64,000 bases of DNA from Azonexus sp. (GCA_031277255.1 JAITMS010000088.1:1-64000), one strand, 5' to 3'; positions 34,969 through 44,669 are shown, counted from the stretch's first letter. Numbers and translations: made by a program. Notes: a model not told the origin generated them from the letters alone.

Positions 34969-36075
34969 ATGGATTTCAACCTCTCCGAAGAACAACAGAT
35001 GTTGCGCGATGGCGCGGCGCGTTTCGTGCGTGAGAACTACGGTTTTGAGGCACGGCGGGCGCTCGCCAAATCGGCTCTCGGTTTTTCGCGCCAGCATTGG
35101 CAAACCTACGCGGAGCTTGGTTGGCTCGCCCTGGGTTTGCCAGAGGACGCAGGCGGTCTCGGCTGTCCTTTCTCGGACAGTACTGTGTTGCTTGAGGAAC
35201 TGGGCCGAGGCTTGGCTTTGGAGCCTTTCGTTTCAACCGCCGTGCTCTGCGCGCGTATTCTGGATCGTTGCGACAACGTCGAGGCAAGGAGCAGGTTGCT
35301 GAGCGAGGTGGCAGCGGGCGGCACGATTCTGGCGCTTGCGCACGATGAGCCTGGACAGCGTTTCAAGATCGACCGGGCCCATGTTTCCGCCCGTCCCGTT
35401 GCCGATGGTTTTTGGCTTGACGGGGACAAAGTGCTGGCCATTGACGGGCAGGCGGCGGACCGTTTTATCGTCTCCGCAACCGTCGTCGGCGAAAGGCTGC
35501 CGTCGCTGTTCGTCATATCGCGCGAAGCCGCCGGTCTGGCGCTTGAAGCCTACCGCTTGATTGATGGTAGCGGCGCCGTCGATCTGAGACTCCACGATGT
35601 TGCCGCAGTGCGTCTGACGGAATCGGGAAATACCGTCACGATCCTCGAAGAAGCTTTTGATGCCGAAACCGTGGCGCGCATTGCCGAAGCGATCGGCGCG
35701 ATGGAAGCCGTGATGGCGATGACCGCCGAATACATCAAGACACGTGTGCAGTTCGGGCAGCCAATCGGCAAATTTCAGGCGTTGCAACATCGCATGTCGG
35801 AGATGTTCGTTGAGGTCGAGAAATCTCGCTCGTCCCTTTTCCGTGCACTGGCTTATCTCGACGCCGAACCGGCTAACCGCAAGGCGGCTGTATCGTCGGC
35901 CAAACTTGCTGTGGCGGACGCGACAAAATTCGTGGGCGCTCAGGGCATCCAGTTGCACGGCGGCATTGGCATGACCGAGGAATACTCGATTGGCCATTAT
36001 TTCAAGAAACTGATCGCATTTGAAAAGATTCACGGTGACAGCGATTGGCATCTCACTCGTCTCGTCACCCCTTAA
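34969..36075 (+). CDS. Acyl-CoA dehydrogenase, beta-like subunit of a tandem pair
   Basis: This 368-residue acyl-CoA dehydrogenase is more divergent. It has MDFNLSEEQQML at the N-terminus, a degenerate central domain, TRVQFGQPIGKFQALQHRMSEM and LHGGIGMTEEYSIGHYFKKL, but no YGG-x-x-E-x-Q motif at the C-terminus. This fits the partner subunit of a heteromeric dehydrogenase. The ATG at 34969 matches the start of its paralogue at 59628; an upstream ATG at 34951 overlaps the alpha stop as TAATG and would add six residues. The close spacing implies co-translation with the alpha gene. Confidence 0.87.
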   Translation: MDFNLSEEQQMLRDGAARFVRENYGFEARRALAKSALGFSRQHWQTYAELGWLALGLPEDAGGLGCPFSDSTVLLEELGRGLALEPFVSTAVLCARILDRCDNVEARSRLLSEVAAGGTILALAHDEPGQRFKIDRAHVSARPVADGFWLDGDKVLAIDGQAADRFIVSATVVGERLPSLFVISREAAGLALEAYRLIDGSGAVDLRLHDVAAVRLTESGNTVTILEEAFDAETVARIAEAIGAMEAVMAMTAEYIKTRVQFGQPIGKFQALQHRMSEMFVEVEKSRSSLFRALAYLDAEPANRKAAVSSAKLAVADATKFVGAQGIQLHGGIGMTEEYSIGHYFKKLIAFEKIHGDSDWHLTRLVTP

Positions 36076-36117
36076 GAACGAAGCGGGCGCCATTCGGCGT
36101 TTACCAAGGAGAAAATT

Positions 36118-36924
36118 TTGAGCAACGGCATCGACTTTTCCAGCTATTCCGCCCTGGCTTTCCGACGCGATGGGCATATTCTGCATGTCACCTTCAATCG
36201 TCCCGATACGCTCAATGCCTTTGATGAGACGATGGAAAGCGAATTCGAGCGCTTCTTGATCGATATTCCTGGCGATCAGGAAACCCGCGTTATCGTGCTG
36301 ACCGGGGCTGGCAGAGCCTTTAGCGCGGGTGGCGACGCCAATCAGATGCAGGTGGCCATCGACAATCCGCCTTTCATGTATTTCTCGGCGGTCAGAGCCA
36401 AACGGCTGGTTATGCTGTTGCTGGATATCCCGCAGCCAATCATTGCCAAGGTTAATGGCCCGGCCATGGGGCTTGGCTGTACGCTGGCCTTGTTCTCCGA
36501 CCTCATCTATGCCGCGAACCATGCCAAGATCGCCGATCCACACGTCAGGGTGGGCTATGCCGCTGGCGATGGCGGCGCGGTTATCTGGCCACAACTGATC
36601 GGCTACGCGCGCGCCAAGGAATATTTGCTGACCGGTGATGTGCTGACGGGTGAAGAGGCCGCCGCCATCGGTCTGATCAACCATGCCGTGCCGGCGGAAC
36701 AACTCGATGCCGTTGTTGATGCCATGGCGCAAAAACTTGCCCAAGGCGCGCGCCGCGCCATTCAGTGGACCAAGGCGACGGTCAATATTGGCCTCAAGCA
36801 GCTTGCGGCCAGCATCATGGATGCCGGTATGGCCTACGAGACCCTGGCGAGCCGAACAGAAGATCACGCGGAAGCCGTGAGCGCCTTTCGCGCCAAGCGT
36901 TCTCCTCACTTTACTGGTAACTGA
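36118..36924 (+). CDS. Crotonase-superfamily protein (TTG start)
   Basis: This 268-residue crotonase has FNRPDTLNAFDE, GRAFSAGGDANQ and GPAMGLGCTLALFSDLIYA. The Glu positions of classical hydratase are replaced (Thr in G-x-G-C-T; VGYAAGDGGAVIWPQLIG for the second), leaving an Asp as the only acid nearby. It shares this AAGD-x-x-x-x-x-W-P signature with the gene at 39096. An isomerase, hydrolase or unusual hydratase is possible. Translation most likely starts at a TTG, as AAGGAG lies seven bases before it and no ATG is suitably placed. It follows the dehydrogenase pair, as 60795 follows the second pair. Confidence 0.85.
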   Translation: MSNGIDFSSYSALAFRRDGHILHVTFNRPDTLNAFDETMESEFERFLIDIPGDQETRVIVLTGAGRAFSAGGDANQMQVAIDNPPFMYFSAVRAKRLVMLLLDIPQPIIAKVNGPAMGLGCTLALFSDLIYAANHAKIADPHVRVGYAAGDGGAVIWPQLIGYARAKEYLLTGDVLTGEEAAAIGLINHAVPAEQLDAVVDAMAQKLAQGARRAIQWTKATVNIGLKQLAASIMDAGMAYETLASRTEDHAEAVSAFRAKRSPHFTGN

Positions 36925-36937
36925 CGGAAGCCAATTG

Positions 36938-39079
36938 ATGTCTTCTTCACGTCGTCTTTACCGGCATGCCGATCTTGATCGCATCCTCAACCCCGGAAGC
37001 ATCGCCATCGTTGGCGCGTCGCCGCGCGCCGGTTCATTCGGCGAGCGCCTGCAAAAAAACCTTGCAGACTTTGAGGGCCGCGTATTTCTCGTCAATGCCA
37101 AGTACCAGGAACTTGATGGGCTACCCTGCTATCCGTCGCTTTCCGCCTTGCCCGAAGTACCGGATTGCGTTGCCATTACCGTGCCGCGCGAAGCGGCGGA
37201 ACCGGCGGTGCGGGAAGCTGGCGAACTCGGCGCTGGCGGGGTGATTCTTTACGCTTCCGGCTATGCCGAAACAGGCAAGCCGGAGCGCGTCGAGGAGCAA
37301 AAACGGCTGACGGCACTGGCGCGGGAATATAAGCTGCGGATTCTTGGGCCGAATTGCCTTGGCATTGCCAATTATCTGCGCTCAGCCCGCATTACCTTCT
37401 CCGAATACCCGCATTTTTCTCATCCTCAACCGGAATCGGTAGGCATCGCCAGCCAGTCGGGAGCATTGTCTCAGTCACTGGCACAGGCCATTGAGCGCGG
37501 CATGTCGGTGAGCCATGCTTTCTCTGCCGGTAACCAGGCGGATGTCGATGTTGCTGACCTCGTCGCTTATCTGGCTGACGAACCGTCTTGCCGCGCCATT
37601 GCCTGTGTATTTGAAGGGATGTCGAATCCCGAACGCCTGATTGAGGCGGCCAACATCGCCTGGGCCGCCGACAAGCCGCTGGTGATCCTCAAGATTGCCA
37701 CTGGCGAACAGGGAGCGGCTGCCGCGATGTCACATACCGGTTCGCTGGCTGGCAGCAATGCCGCCTACATCGCTGCCTTCGAGCGGGCAGGGGCCATCGT
37801 CGTTGATGATTTCGAGGCGCTGATGGAGACCGCCGCCTTCTTCGCCAAAGCGCCACGGCCCAAGGCGCGCGGCGTTGCCGTCGTCGCCACCTCCGGCGGC
37901 GCAGCCATCATGGCGGCTGACAAGGCGGAGATTCACGGTATTCCGTTGCCGCAACCGAAACCGGAGGCCATGGCAATCCTCGAATCGCATATCCCGGATT
38001 TCGGCTCCACCCGCAACCCTTGCGACGTCACGGCGCAAGTGATGAACGCCCCGAACTCTCTTGGCGCTTGTGCCGAAGCACTGATGGGGGACGACGACTA
38101 CGGCGCAATCGTGTTGCCGCAACCCGTCGCCTTCGATTTTCACACGCCGCGCATCAAAGTCTTCAGTGACCTCTCGCAGCGTTTTGGCAAAATCACCTGC
38201 AATGTCTTGATTTCCGACTGGCTGCAAGGTCCGGCCAGCCGTGAGGCGGAAATGGACTCACACGTCGCTATGTTCCGCTCCATGGACCGCTGTTTTGCGA
38301 CGCTCGCTGCCTGGCACAAGCGCGAGGCTCAACGATCTTCGCCGCTACCTCCTTATCAGCGCGTAGCGCCGATGGCGGCAGCGGGAGAGGCGGCCCGGCT
38401 GATTGATGACGCCAGCCGCCACAGCACGCTAACCGAGCGTGAGGCCAAAAATGTACTGGCCCTCTATGGCGTACCGGTCGTCGGCGAGTCTCTCGTCACG
38501 GACGAGGAGGCAGCCGTTGACGCTGCCCGGCGGCTCGGCTATCCGCTGGCGATGAAAATTGAGTCGCCCGACATCCCGCACAAGACAGAGGCGGGCGTCA
38601 TTGCCCTCAACCTCAAAAGCGAGAGCGAGGTTCGCGCCGCTTACACGAAGCTCATGGGCAATGCGCTCAAGGTCGCCAGCGCCGCGCGCGTCAATGGCGC
38701 TTTGCTCCAACCCATGCTGCCGCCTGGCGCGGAAATCATGGTTGGCGCGCGTATCGACCCGTTGTTCGGCCCGCTGGTTGTCGTCAGTCTTGGCGGTATT
38801 CTCGTTGAACTGCTCAAGGACTTGGTCGTGGCGCAAGCCCCTGTTTCGCCAGCCGAGGCGCGCGACATGGTCGGCAGACTCAAGGGGGTTGCTGTTTTAC
38901 AGGGTTTTCGCGGCTCGGAGCCAGTTGATCTTGATCGGCTTGCAGACATCGTGGCCCGGCTGTCCGAGTTCGCAGCCGACCAGCAAAGCCGTATTACCGA
39001 ACTCGATGTCAATCCTCTGATCTGCTCCGGCCAGCGCATCACTGCCGTTGATGCGCTGATTGTCCGCAAATCCAATTGA
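36938..39079 (+). CDS. ADP-forming acyl-CoA synthetase (acetyl-CoA synthetase/PAT-like)
   Basis: This 713-residue fused enzyme has a CoA-binding Rossmann domain (residues about 15-145, IAIVGASPRAGSFG and RILGPNCLGI), a succinyl-CoA-synthetase-like middle (about 160-450) with the phosphohistidine His266 in MSHTGSLAGS, and a C-terminal ATP-grasp domain (about 480-713, YGVPVVGES, PLAMKIESPDIPHKTEAGVI). It makes an acyl-CoA from acid, CoA and ATP, reversibly, giving ADP. It differs from the AMP-forming ligases nearby and could conserve energy in reverse. It lies between two related crotonases. The ATG at 36938 follows an in-frame TTG. Confidence 0.9.
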   Translation: MSSSRRLYRHADLDRILNPGSIAIVGASPRAGSFGERLQKNLADFEGRVFLVNAKYQELDGLPCYPSLSALPEVPDCVAITVPREAAEPAVREAGELGAGGVILYASGYAETGKPERVEEQKRLTALAREYKLRILGPNCLGIANYLRSARITFSEYPHFSHPQPESVGIASQSGALSQSLAQAIERGMSVSHAFSAGNQADVDVADLVAYLADEPSCRAIACVFEGMSNPERLIEAANIAWAADKPLVILKIATGEQGAAAAMSHTGSLAGSNAAYIAAFERAGAIVVDDFEALMETAAFFAKAPRPKARGVAVVATSGGAAIMAADKAEIHGIPLPQPKPEAMAILESHIPDFGSTRNPCDVTAQVMNAPNSLGACAEALMGDDDYGAIVLPQPVAFDFHTPRIKVFSDLSQRFGKITCNVLISDWLQGPASREAEMDSHVAMFRSMDRCFATLAAWHKREAQRSSPLPPYQRVAPMAAAGEAARLIDDASRHSTLTEREAKNVLALYGVPVVGESLVTDEEAAVDAARRLGYPLAMKIESPDIPHKTEAGVIALNLKSESEVRAAYTKLMGNALKVASAARVNGALLQPMLPPGAEIMVGARIDPLFGPLVVVSLGGILVELLKDLVVAQAPVSPAEARDMVGRLKGVAVLQGFRGSEPVDLDRLADIVARLSEFAADQQSRITELDVNPLICSGQRITAVDALIVRKSN

Positions 39080-39095
39080 ATTTCAGGAGAATCTT

Positions 39096-39905
39096 ATGAC
39101 CGACCGCTATGCCCGCTACGAACAACTGAAGTTCGACCGGCCTCATCCGCGCGTGCTGCGCATCACCATCAACTCGCCGCTGAAGCTCAATGCGATGACC
39201 GAGCGCCTGCACCGCGAAGTTTCGGAAATCTGGAAGGACGTTGATGCCGACCCCAGCGTTTCGGCGGCGATCATCACTGGTGGCGCCAATTCATTCTCGG
39301 CGGGCGGCGACCTCAATCATGAGCGCAAGGTCTGCGATGACTATGATCTGCGTATGCGGGCGATGAAGGAATCACGCGATCTGGTGTACAACATGATCAA
39401 TTGCTCCAAGCCAATCGTCAGCGCCGCGCGCGGCTGGGCGGTAGGTGCGGGTATCGCCGCTGTCATGCTGGCTGACGTTTCCATCGTTGCCAAAGACGCC
39501 AACTTCTCCGATGGTCATGCCAAGATCGGCGTTGCCGCAGGCGACCACGCCACCATCCTCTGGCCATTGCTGTGTGGCATGGCGAAGGCCAAATATTACC
39601 TGATGACGGCGGATAACTTTACCGGCGAGGAGGCGGAGCGCATTGGACTTGTTTCGCTGGCCGTGGCTGATGCCGAACTCGACGATAAGGCCGTGCAGGT
39701 AGCAACCCGGCTGGCGCAACAGGCGCCGGCCGCTCTGCGCTGGACGAAGCACACACTGAACCATTGGCTGCGTCAGGCGGCGCCGATCTTCGATGCTTCG
39801 CTGGCACTGGAATTCATCGGTTTTGCCGGCCCTGAGGGCAAAGAGGGTATTGATGCGTTTCTGGAGAAGCGTAAGGCTTCCTACTCGCCGGATACGCCGT
39901 TCTAA
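39096..39905 (+). CDS. Crotonase-superfamily protein
   Basis: This 269-residue crotonase has GGANSFSAGGDLNHE and the second oxyanion block GWAVGAGIAAVMLADVS. The classical catalytic Glu pair is missing; the corresponding region reads HAKIGVAAGDHATILWPLLCG, almost the same subtype as 36118. CAGGAG precedes the ATG at 39096; an open upstream extension was discarded because it overlaps the synthetase. The pairing of two AAGD-type crotonases around an ADP-forming synthetase suggests consecutive steps on one substrate, perhaps ring or C-C bond hydrolysis, which is inference. Confidence 0.85.
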   Translation: MTDRYARYEQLKFDRPHPRVLRITINSPLKLNAMTERLHREVSEIWKDVDADPSVSAAIITGGANSFSAGGDLNHERKVCDDYDLRMRAMKESRDLVYNMINCSKPIVSAARGWAVGAGIAAVMLADVSIVAKDANFSDGHAKIGVAAGDHATILWPLLCGMAKAKYYLMTADNFTGEEAERIGLVSLAVADAELDDKAVQVATRLAQQAPAALRWTKHTLNHWLRQAAPIFDASLALEFIGFAGPEGKEGIDAFLEKRKASYSPDTPF

Positions 39906-39925
39906 ATACGGGTCAGGCCAAGATC

Positions 39926-40300
39926 GTGCTTCCTGCTTCAATTTCTCTTGATCCACCGTACTACGCCGTGATCTTTTCTTCCATTCGGACCTTGGGAGAT
40001 CGTGGCTACGGTGCAGCGGTAGAACGGATGGTTGAACTTGCATCTCAACAGCCCGGATTCCTGGGTATCGAGAGCGTTCGCGGCAGCGACGGGGTTGGCA
40101 TTACGGTTTCCTACTGGTCATCTGCTGAAGCCATTGCGCAATGGAAAGTGAATACAGACCACGTGGTAGCGCAAAAGATGGGGAATTCGACATGGTATGA
40201 GGACTACGCGGTCCGGGTTGCCAAGGTCGAACGCGCTTATTGCAAAACCTCGGCCCAATCTTTCATGCAGGCGGAACCGCTGAGGCGGACCGTCCAATAA
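39926..40300 (+). CDS. Small ABM-fold (dimeric alpha+beta barrel) protein
   Basis: This 124-residue protein begins at a GTG and has the antibiotic-biosynthesis-monooxygenase-like pattern YAVIFSSIRTLGDRGYGAAVERMVELASQQPGFLGIESVRG followed by VSYWSSAEAIAQWK. Similar proteins are often annotated as DUF3291/ABM-like, with unknown substrates. The fold serves cofactor-free oxygenases, heme-degrading enzymes and isomerases. It follows the crotonase by 20 bases and precedes the AMP ligase by 20. A second, unrelated-looking ABM protein is at 46235. No catalytic claim can be made. Confidence 0.7.
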   Translation: MLPASISLDPPYYAVIFSSIRTLGDRGYGAAVERMVELASQQPGFLGIESVRGSDGVGITVSYWSSAEAIAQWKVNTDHVVAQKMGNSTWYEDYAVRVAKVERAYCKTSAQSFMQAEPLRRTVQ

Positions 40301-40320
40301 TTCACTACCGGATAGACACC

Positions 40321-41877
40321 ATGCCTGTTATCGAGTCGATGCGCGACCTGATTGAGCGCAATGAGCGCCTGCATGGCGATCAGCCTTTTGTCATCTACGG
40401 TGAGCAGCGCCTGACCTTTCGCGAATTGGCATGCCGTTCCCGTCGCCTTGCCAACGCGCTGATCGCTGGTGGATTGCGGCGGCAGGATCGCGTCGGCATT
40501 CTGGCGATGAACTGCCCTGAGTATTTTGAAGTGTATGGCGCGGCCGAAGCGTCGGGACTCATCGCTAACCCGTTGAATTTCCGCCTGGCGCCACGCGAGA
40601 TTGCTTGGATCATCCAGGATGCCGGGCCGCGTGTTTTGTTTTTCGAGGCCCAGTACGCGCAAACGATTGGCGATCTGCGGACGGAAATTCCGAGTGTCGA
40701 ACGCTATATTTGCATCGGCGCGGAGAAACCGGATTGGGCCGAAGCTTACGAAGACGTTATGGCCTCTGGGAGCGATGCGCTCGACATGCGTCCACAGCCG
40801 GATGATCTGTTGTGCATCATGTATACGAGCGGCACGACCGGGCGTCCTAAAGGAGCCATGATTACTCACCGCGCCTTCCTCGCGTTGGGGGAGGCATGGG
40901 CGCATGAGCTTTCCGCCGATGTTGGCGACCGTGTTCTGTTGGCGATGCCGCTATTCCACATTGGCGCCCGTTCTCAGGGTATCGCGCTGACGGTGCGGGG
41001 CGGCGCCATCGTGCTGCACCGGGTTTTTGACCCCGAGGCGATTCTGCGCGCCATCGCCGAACAGCGCATCACTCAGGTGCATCTTGCGCCAACGATGATG
41101 CAGGCGGTGCTCAATGTACCCGATAACGCAAAATACGATACGTCGAGCTTGAAAACCATCAACTATGCTGCCGCGCCGATGCCGGTGACCGTGTTGCGTC
41201 AGGCCCTGTCCCGTTTTGGTCGGGTGCTGATTAACGGTTACGGACAAACGGAAGGCTCCGGCACCGTACTGGCCAAGCATTATCACCGGCCCGATGGCGA
41301 TCCGCGCGACTTGCGGCGGCTCGGTTCGATCGGGCAGCCGCAGGGCGCGACGCTGCTCCGTATCGTTGACGACAATGACGCTGAATTGCCAGTGGGCAAG
41401 ATCGGGGAGATCTGTCTCAAGTCAGATCAGAACATGATTGGCTATTGGAATAACAGTCTGGCTACCATCGAAACACTGCGCGGCGGCTGGCTGCATACGG
41501 GTGACATGGGGTACCAGGACGAGGATGGCTTCGTCTATTTGGCTGACCGAAAGAAGGACATGATCGTTTCCGGTGGCGAAAACATCTACAGCCGCGAAGT
41601 CGAGGAAGCCATCATGGCCCATCCGGCGGTCATGGAAGCGGCGGTGATTGGCATACCCGATCCCTACTGGGGCGAATCCGTGAAGGCGGTGGTTGTGTTG
41701 CGCAACTTCGCTGATATCAGCGCCGACGAAATCATCAGCCACTGTAAAACGCTGATTGCCAGCTACAAATGCCCGAAAAGTGTTGAGTTTGTTGACGAAT
41801 TGCCACGCTTGCCAACCGGAAAACTCAGCAAAGTGACTTTGCGCCAGCGCTTCGCAAGCAACAATCCAAAGCGCTGA
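40321..41877 (+). CDS. AMP-forming acyl-CoA ligase (FadD-like)
   Basis: This 518-residue ligase has all ANL motifs intact: P-loop MYTSGTTGRPKGAMITH, NGYGQTEGSG, TGDMGYQDEDGFVYLADRKKD at the hinge, IGIPDPYWGESVKAVV, and LPRLPTGKLSK with the lid Lys. It should activate a fatty or alicyclic acid. The ATG at 40321 lies 20 bases after the ABM-like gene; the longer frame would overlap it. It ends the operon that begins at 33752. Compared with it, the ligase homologue at 28445 is clearly degenerate. Confidence 0.92.
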   Translation: MPVIESMRDLIERNERLHGDQPFVIYGEQRLTFRELACRSRRLANALIAGGLRRQDRVGILAMNCPEYFEVYGAAEASGLIANPLNFRLAPREIAWIIQDAGPRVLFFEAQYAQTIGDLRTEIPSVERYICIGAEKPDWAEAYEDVMASGSDALDMRPQPDDLLCIMYTSGTTGRPKGAMITHRAFLALGEAWAHELSADVGDRVLLAMPLFHIGARSQGIALTVRGGAIVLHRVFDPEAILRAIAEQRITQVHLAPTMMQAVLNVPDNAKYDTSSLKTINYAAAPMPVTVLRQALSRFGRVLINGYGQTEGSGTVLAKHYHRPDGDPRDLRRLGSIGQPQGATLLRIVDDNDAELPVGKIGEICLKSDQNMIGYWNNSLATIETLRGGWLHTGDMGYQDEDGFVYLADRKKDMIVSGGENIYSREVEEAIMAHPAVMEAAVIGIPDPYWGESVKAVVVLRNFADISADEIISHCKTLIASYKCPKSVEFVDELPRLPTGKLSKVTLRQRFASNNPKR

Positions 41878-41969
41878 GTAGCTCACGATTCAGTCGTTCG
41901 TCGCTGGAAGATCCGTGCTCGTGGCGCAACAACTTTTTTCTGCGTTAACGCAAACGAAAGGGGTTTCAT

Positions 41970-43199
41970 ATGAATGGCTCAGAGCAGGTTACTTCCGGGA
42001 ACAGCGAGTGGGCACGGGGCTGGCAAACCGTCGTCAGTGGAATGTTTGGCTGTTCGCTGGTTGCCTTGGTACCGGCAACGCTGGGTATCGTTCTTGCCCC
42101 CCTTGAGGAGGCGTTTGGCTGGTCGCGCGCCACAGTCTCGTCCACTGTTTTCATCATCGCTGTGCTGGCTTTGATCATCGCGCCAGTTGCCGGGCGGCTG
42201 ATCGCGCGGTGGGGGCCACGGCGTGTCGCCCTGACGAGCACGATGCTCTCGGCGTTCGGCTTCCTGGCGTTTGCCGGAGCTGGTGGCAGCGAGTGGACCT
42301 GGTGGGCCGCATCCGCGTGCCTTGGACTTCTCAGCGCCGCTGGCGGGCCAATCGTCTGGACAACCGGTGTCACGAGGACTTTTGACCGGCATCGCGGACT
42401 GGCCATGGCGGTCGTGCTTTCAGGAAGCGGATTGGCCTTTATGACCGTGCCCATCGCCGCCTTGGCCATATTGAAAGCATTCGGTTGGCAGGCGATTTTT
42501 CTTCTGTTCGCCGCCTTGGCCGTATTCCTGTATTTTCCGCTGACTTGGCTGTGGTTTGCGCGTGAGCCGTCGTCCGCTTCGCCGCACTTGCCCGCCGCCG
42601 CACCGGCAGCACCGGGCAAGCAAGAAGACCGTTCGGCCATGATGACCATCCACTTCTGGCTTATGGCTCTGTTCGTCATACTCGTTGGCGCGGTTGAAGG
42701 CGCGTTAACGGTACACCTCTTCCCGATTTTGAAGGAAGGAGGGATCGAAGCAACGACGGCGGCGGCGGTCATTTCAGGCTTTGGCATTGCGTTGGCTGCC
42801 GCTCGCTTGCTGAGTGGTGTGCTACTCGACAAGATAGCAGCCCCGCTGGTCATGGGGCTGGTCATCATTGGGCTGGCCGTTTCCAACTTGATTGCGTGGC
42901 AGGGGGCAACCACTTTGACCGGCGCACTGGCAATTACCCTTACCCTGGGTTTTGGTTGTGGCGGGACGACCAGTTCGCTGGCGGTACTGATCAGCCGCTA
43001 CTTCGCGGCTTCTACCTATGCCTCGGTTTTCGGCGTACTCATTAGCACTCTTGGCCTGTGTTATGGCTTGGCGCCAATGCTTGCCGCTCATGTCCATAAA
43101 CTGACCGGCTCTTACGTGGCGCTCTTTCCGGTATTCCTCGGGATGCTGGCTGGCGCAGCAATCATCCTGATTGTCTTTGCACAAAAAAGTAAAGGATAA
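41970..43199 (+). CDS. Major facilitator superfamily transporter (monocarboxylate-type)
   Basis: This 409-residue inner-membrane protein has twelve predicted hydrophobic segments: the first at about residues 18-40 (VVSGMFGCSLVALVPATLGIV), and the later ones include FVILVGAVEGALTVHLFPI and SYVALFPVFLGMLAGAAIILI. A loop motif RLIARWGPRRVALTS between TM2 and TM3 matches MFS motif A. The GWSRATVSSTVFI wording is typical of MCT/OFA-like carboxylate carriers. AAAGGGG precedes the ATG. A 12-bp palindrome, TGCGTTAACGCA (41941-41952), lies in its leader and could be an operator. It probably imports an acid handled by this cluster. Confidence 0.88.
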   Translation: MNGSEQVTSGNSEWARGWQTVVSGMFGCSLVALVPATLGIVLAPLEEAFGWSRATVSSTVFIIAVLALIIAPVAGRLIARWGPRRVALTSTMLSAFGFLAFAGAGGSEWTWWAASACLGLLSAAGGPIVWTTGVTRTFDRHRGLAMAVVLSGSGLAFMTVPIAALAILKAFGWQAIFLLFAALAVFLYFPLTWLWFAREPSSASPHLPAAAPAAPGKQEDRSAMMTIHFWLMALFVILVGAVEGALTVHLFPILKEGGIEATTAAAVISGFGIALAAARLLSGVLLDKIAAPLVMGLVIIGLAVSNLIAWQGATTLTGALAITLTLGFGCGGTTSSLAVLISRYFAASTYASVFGVLISTLGLCYGLAPMLAAHVHKLTGSYVALFPVFLGMLAGAAIILIVFAQKSKG

Positions 43200-43310
43200 A
43201 TAACAGCAGTCGTTACTGCCGATGGCGCCTGTCATTCAGGGGGTCTGTCGAACGGCAAAATCAGTGAGCCAGCGGAATCACAGGCCGGTTCACATAAAGG
43301 AGCACAAGCC

Positions 43311-44669
43311 ATGAGTTCAGTCAGACAGCAGTTGCTGGAGATGATTACTGATCCAGATACCGCCTATGCTCAGGAATCCGCCGAGCTGCTTCCCTTGCAA
43401 TTGCAGGCCGCCCAGGAACTTTTTGAGCAGCGACGCGAGCAGATTCCCTTGGTCGACCGGCGAGCCAGCGACGCCGGCATCACCGAAATCCGCTTGCTGG
43501 ACGACTTGGTTCCCCTCCTGTTCGCCCACACTGTTTACAAGTCTTACCCGGCCTCTTTCATTGAACAGGGCCGTTGGGATCGGATGTTGCAATGGTTGAA
43601 CACGCTCTCGGTCACGGATGTGACGCAGGTCGACGTCACCGGCGTGACTGACGTTGATGAATGGATCGATCGGCTATGGGCGAATGGGCACATGGTTCTT
43701 GCGACCAGCGGCTCGTCTGGCAAGTGCTCATTCCTCAACCACACGCGGGGTGATTCGGCCATGAAGAAGCGCCATTTCAAATACACCGTGGGCTGGCCGT
43801 TCATCCGTTCCAGCCCGACCCGCACGGTGTTCTGGCTTGGTCCGCTCAAAGGCCCGAACAGCGCCATCGAGGCTGGCAACTTCAACGCCGAAAACTGGGG
43901 GCGGCCAGGGGGAGTATTTGCTCTCACCGACCAGGAATTGAAGATTTCCGAGGTCAGCCTGATGGCCGCCATGCGCAAGAAAATGGCCGACGGTACAGCG
44001 ACGCCGGATGCGATCGCCGCCTTCGAGGCCAGCGCCCGGGCCAAGGGGCAGGCTGGTTTGGCGGCATTGAACAAGCTGATCGACGAACTGCTCGACCGCC
44101 GCCACGAGCCGTTGCTTATCTCTGGCATGTGGGCGCAGCACATGGCCATCATCGCGCGTGCCCGGGCGCGCGGTATCGGTGACGGCGAATTCCATCCAGA
44201 CACCGTGATGAACGCGGGTGGCGGCATCAAGGGTATCGCTCTGCCACTGGATTACAAGGAACAGGTACATCGTTTTTACGGCAAGGTCATCACACCGGGC
44301 GCTTATGGCATGACGGAGATGGCGCAATTGCATCCACGTTGCGAGGCGGGCCGCTACCATCGCGCGCCGGGCATGATTTGGCTGATCCTGGACAAGATCG
44401 GCGAACGCCTGCTGACGCCCGCCGATGGCGCCAACGGCGTCGTTGAAGGCCGTTTCGGTTTTCTCGACCTGCTCTATGAAGGCCGCTGGGGCGGTCTGAT
44501 CACCGGCGACAAGGTGACTGTCGATTTCGCTGATCGTTGCCCCTGCGGTCGCTCCGGCCCGACCCTGCTGGACAACATCACCCGCTTCAGCGACGCCGGC
44601 GAGGAAGACCACATCGGCTGCGCTGGCACCATTGATGGTTATATCCGCGGAGCGTTGAACCTATCATGA
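43311..44669 (+). CDS. LuxE-like acyl-protein synthetase (ANL family)
   Basis: This 452-residue protein resembles LuxE/acyl-protein synthetases and PaaK-like ligases. It has an N-terminal helical region, the P-loop LATSGSSGKCSFLNHT, a central domain with NAGGGIKG, the YGMTEMAQL motif and a C-terminal GLITGDKVTVDF...CPCGRSGPTLLDNITRF block. LuxE activates a fatty acid with ATP and presents it to the reductase LuxC. It overlaps the LuxC-like gene by ATGA, so the pair is translationally coupled. The leader is 111 bases after the MFS gene, so it may have its own promoter. AAAGGAG precedes the start. Confidence 0.8.
   Translation: MSSVRQQLLEMITDPDTAYAQESAELLPLQLQAAQELFEQRREQIPLVDRRASDAGITEIRLLDDLVPLLFAHTVYKSYPASFIEQGRWDRMLQWLNTLSVTDVTQVDVTGVTDVDEWIDRLWANGHMVLATSGSSGKCSFLNHTRGDSAMKKRHFKYTVGWPFIRSSPTRTVFWLGPLKGPNSAIEAGNFNAENWGRPGGVFALTDQELKISEVSLMAAMRKKMADGTATPDAIAAFEASARAKGQAGLAALNKLIDELLDRRHEPLLISGMWAQHMAIIARARARGIGDGEFHPDTVMNAGGGIKGIALPLDYKEQVHRFYGKVITPGAYGMTEMAQLHPRCEAGRYHRAPGMIWLILDKIGERLLTPADGANGVVEGRFGFLDLLYEGRWGGLITGDKVTVDFADRCPCGRSGPTLLDNITRFSDAGEEDHIGCAGTIDGYIRGALNLS

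Noticed and set aside
35233..36909. Long open frame on the minus strand (558 codons) opposite the acyl-CoA dehydrogenase beta gene and a crotonase.
   Set aside because: It is antisense to two well-supported genes with family motifs, has an unusual residue mix and no recognisable domain. Codon structure of GC-rich genes often leaves such frames open.
41941..41952. 12-bp palindrome before the MFS gene as part of the cluster operator set.
   Set aside because: TGCGTTAACGCA does not share the GTTCW/WGAAC half-sites. It was noted only as a possible separate site within the MFS entry.
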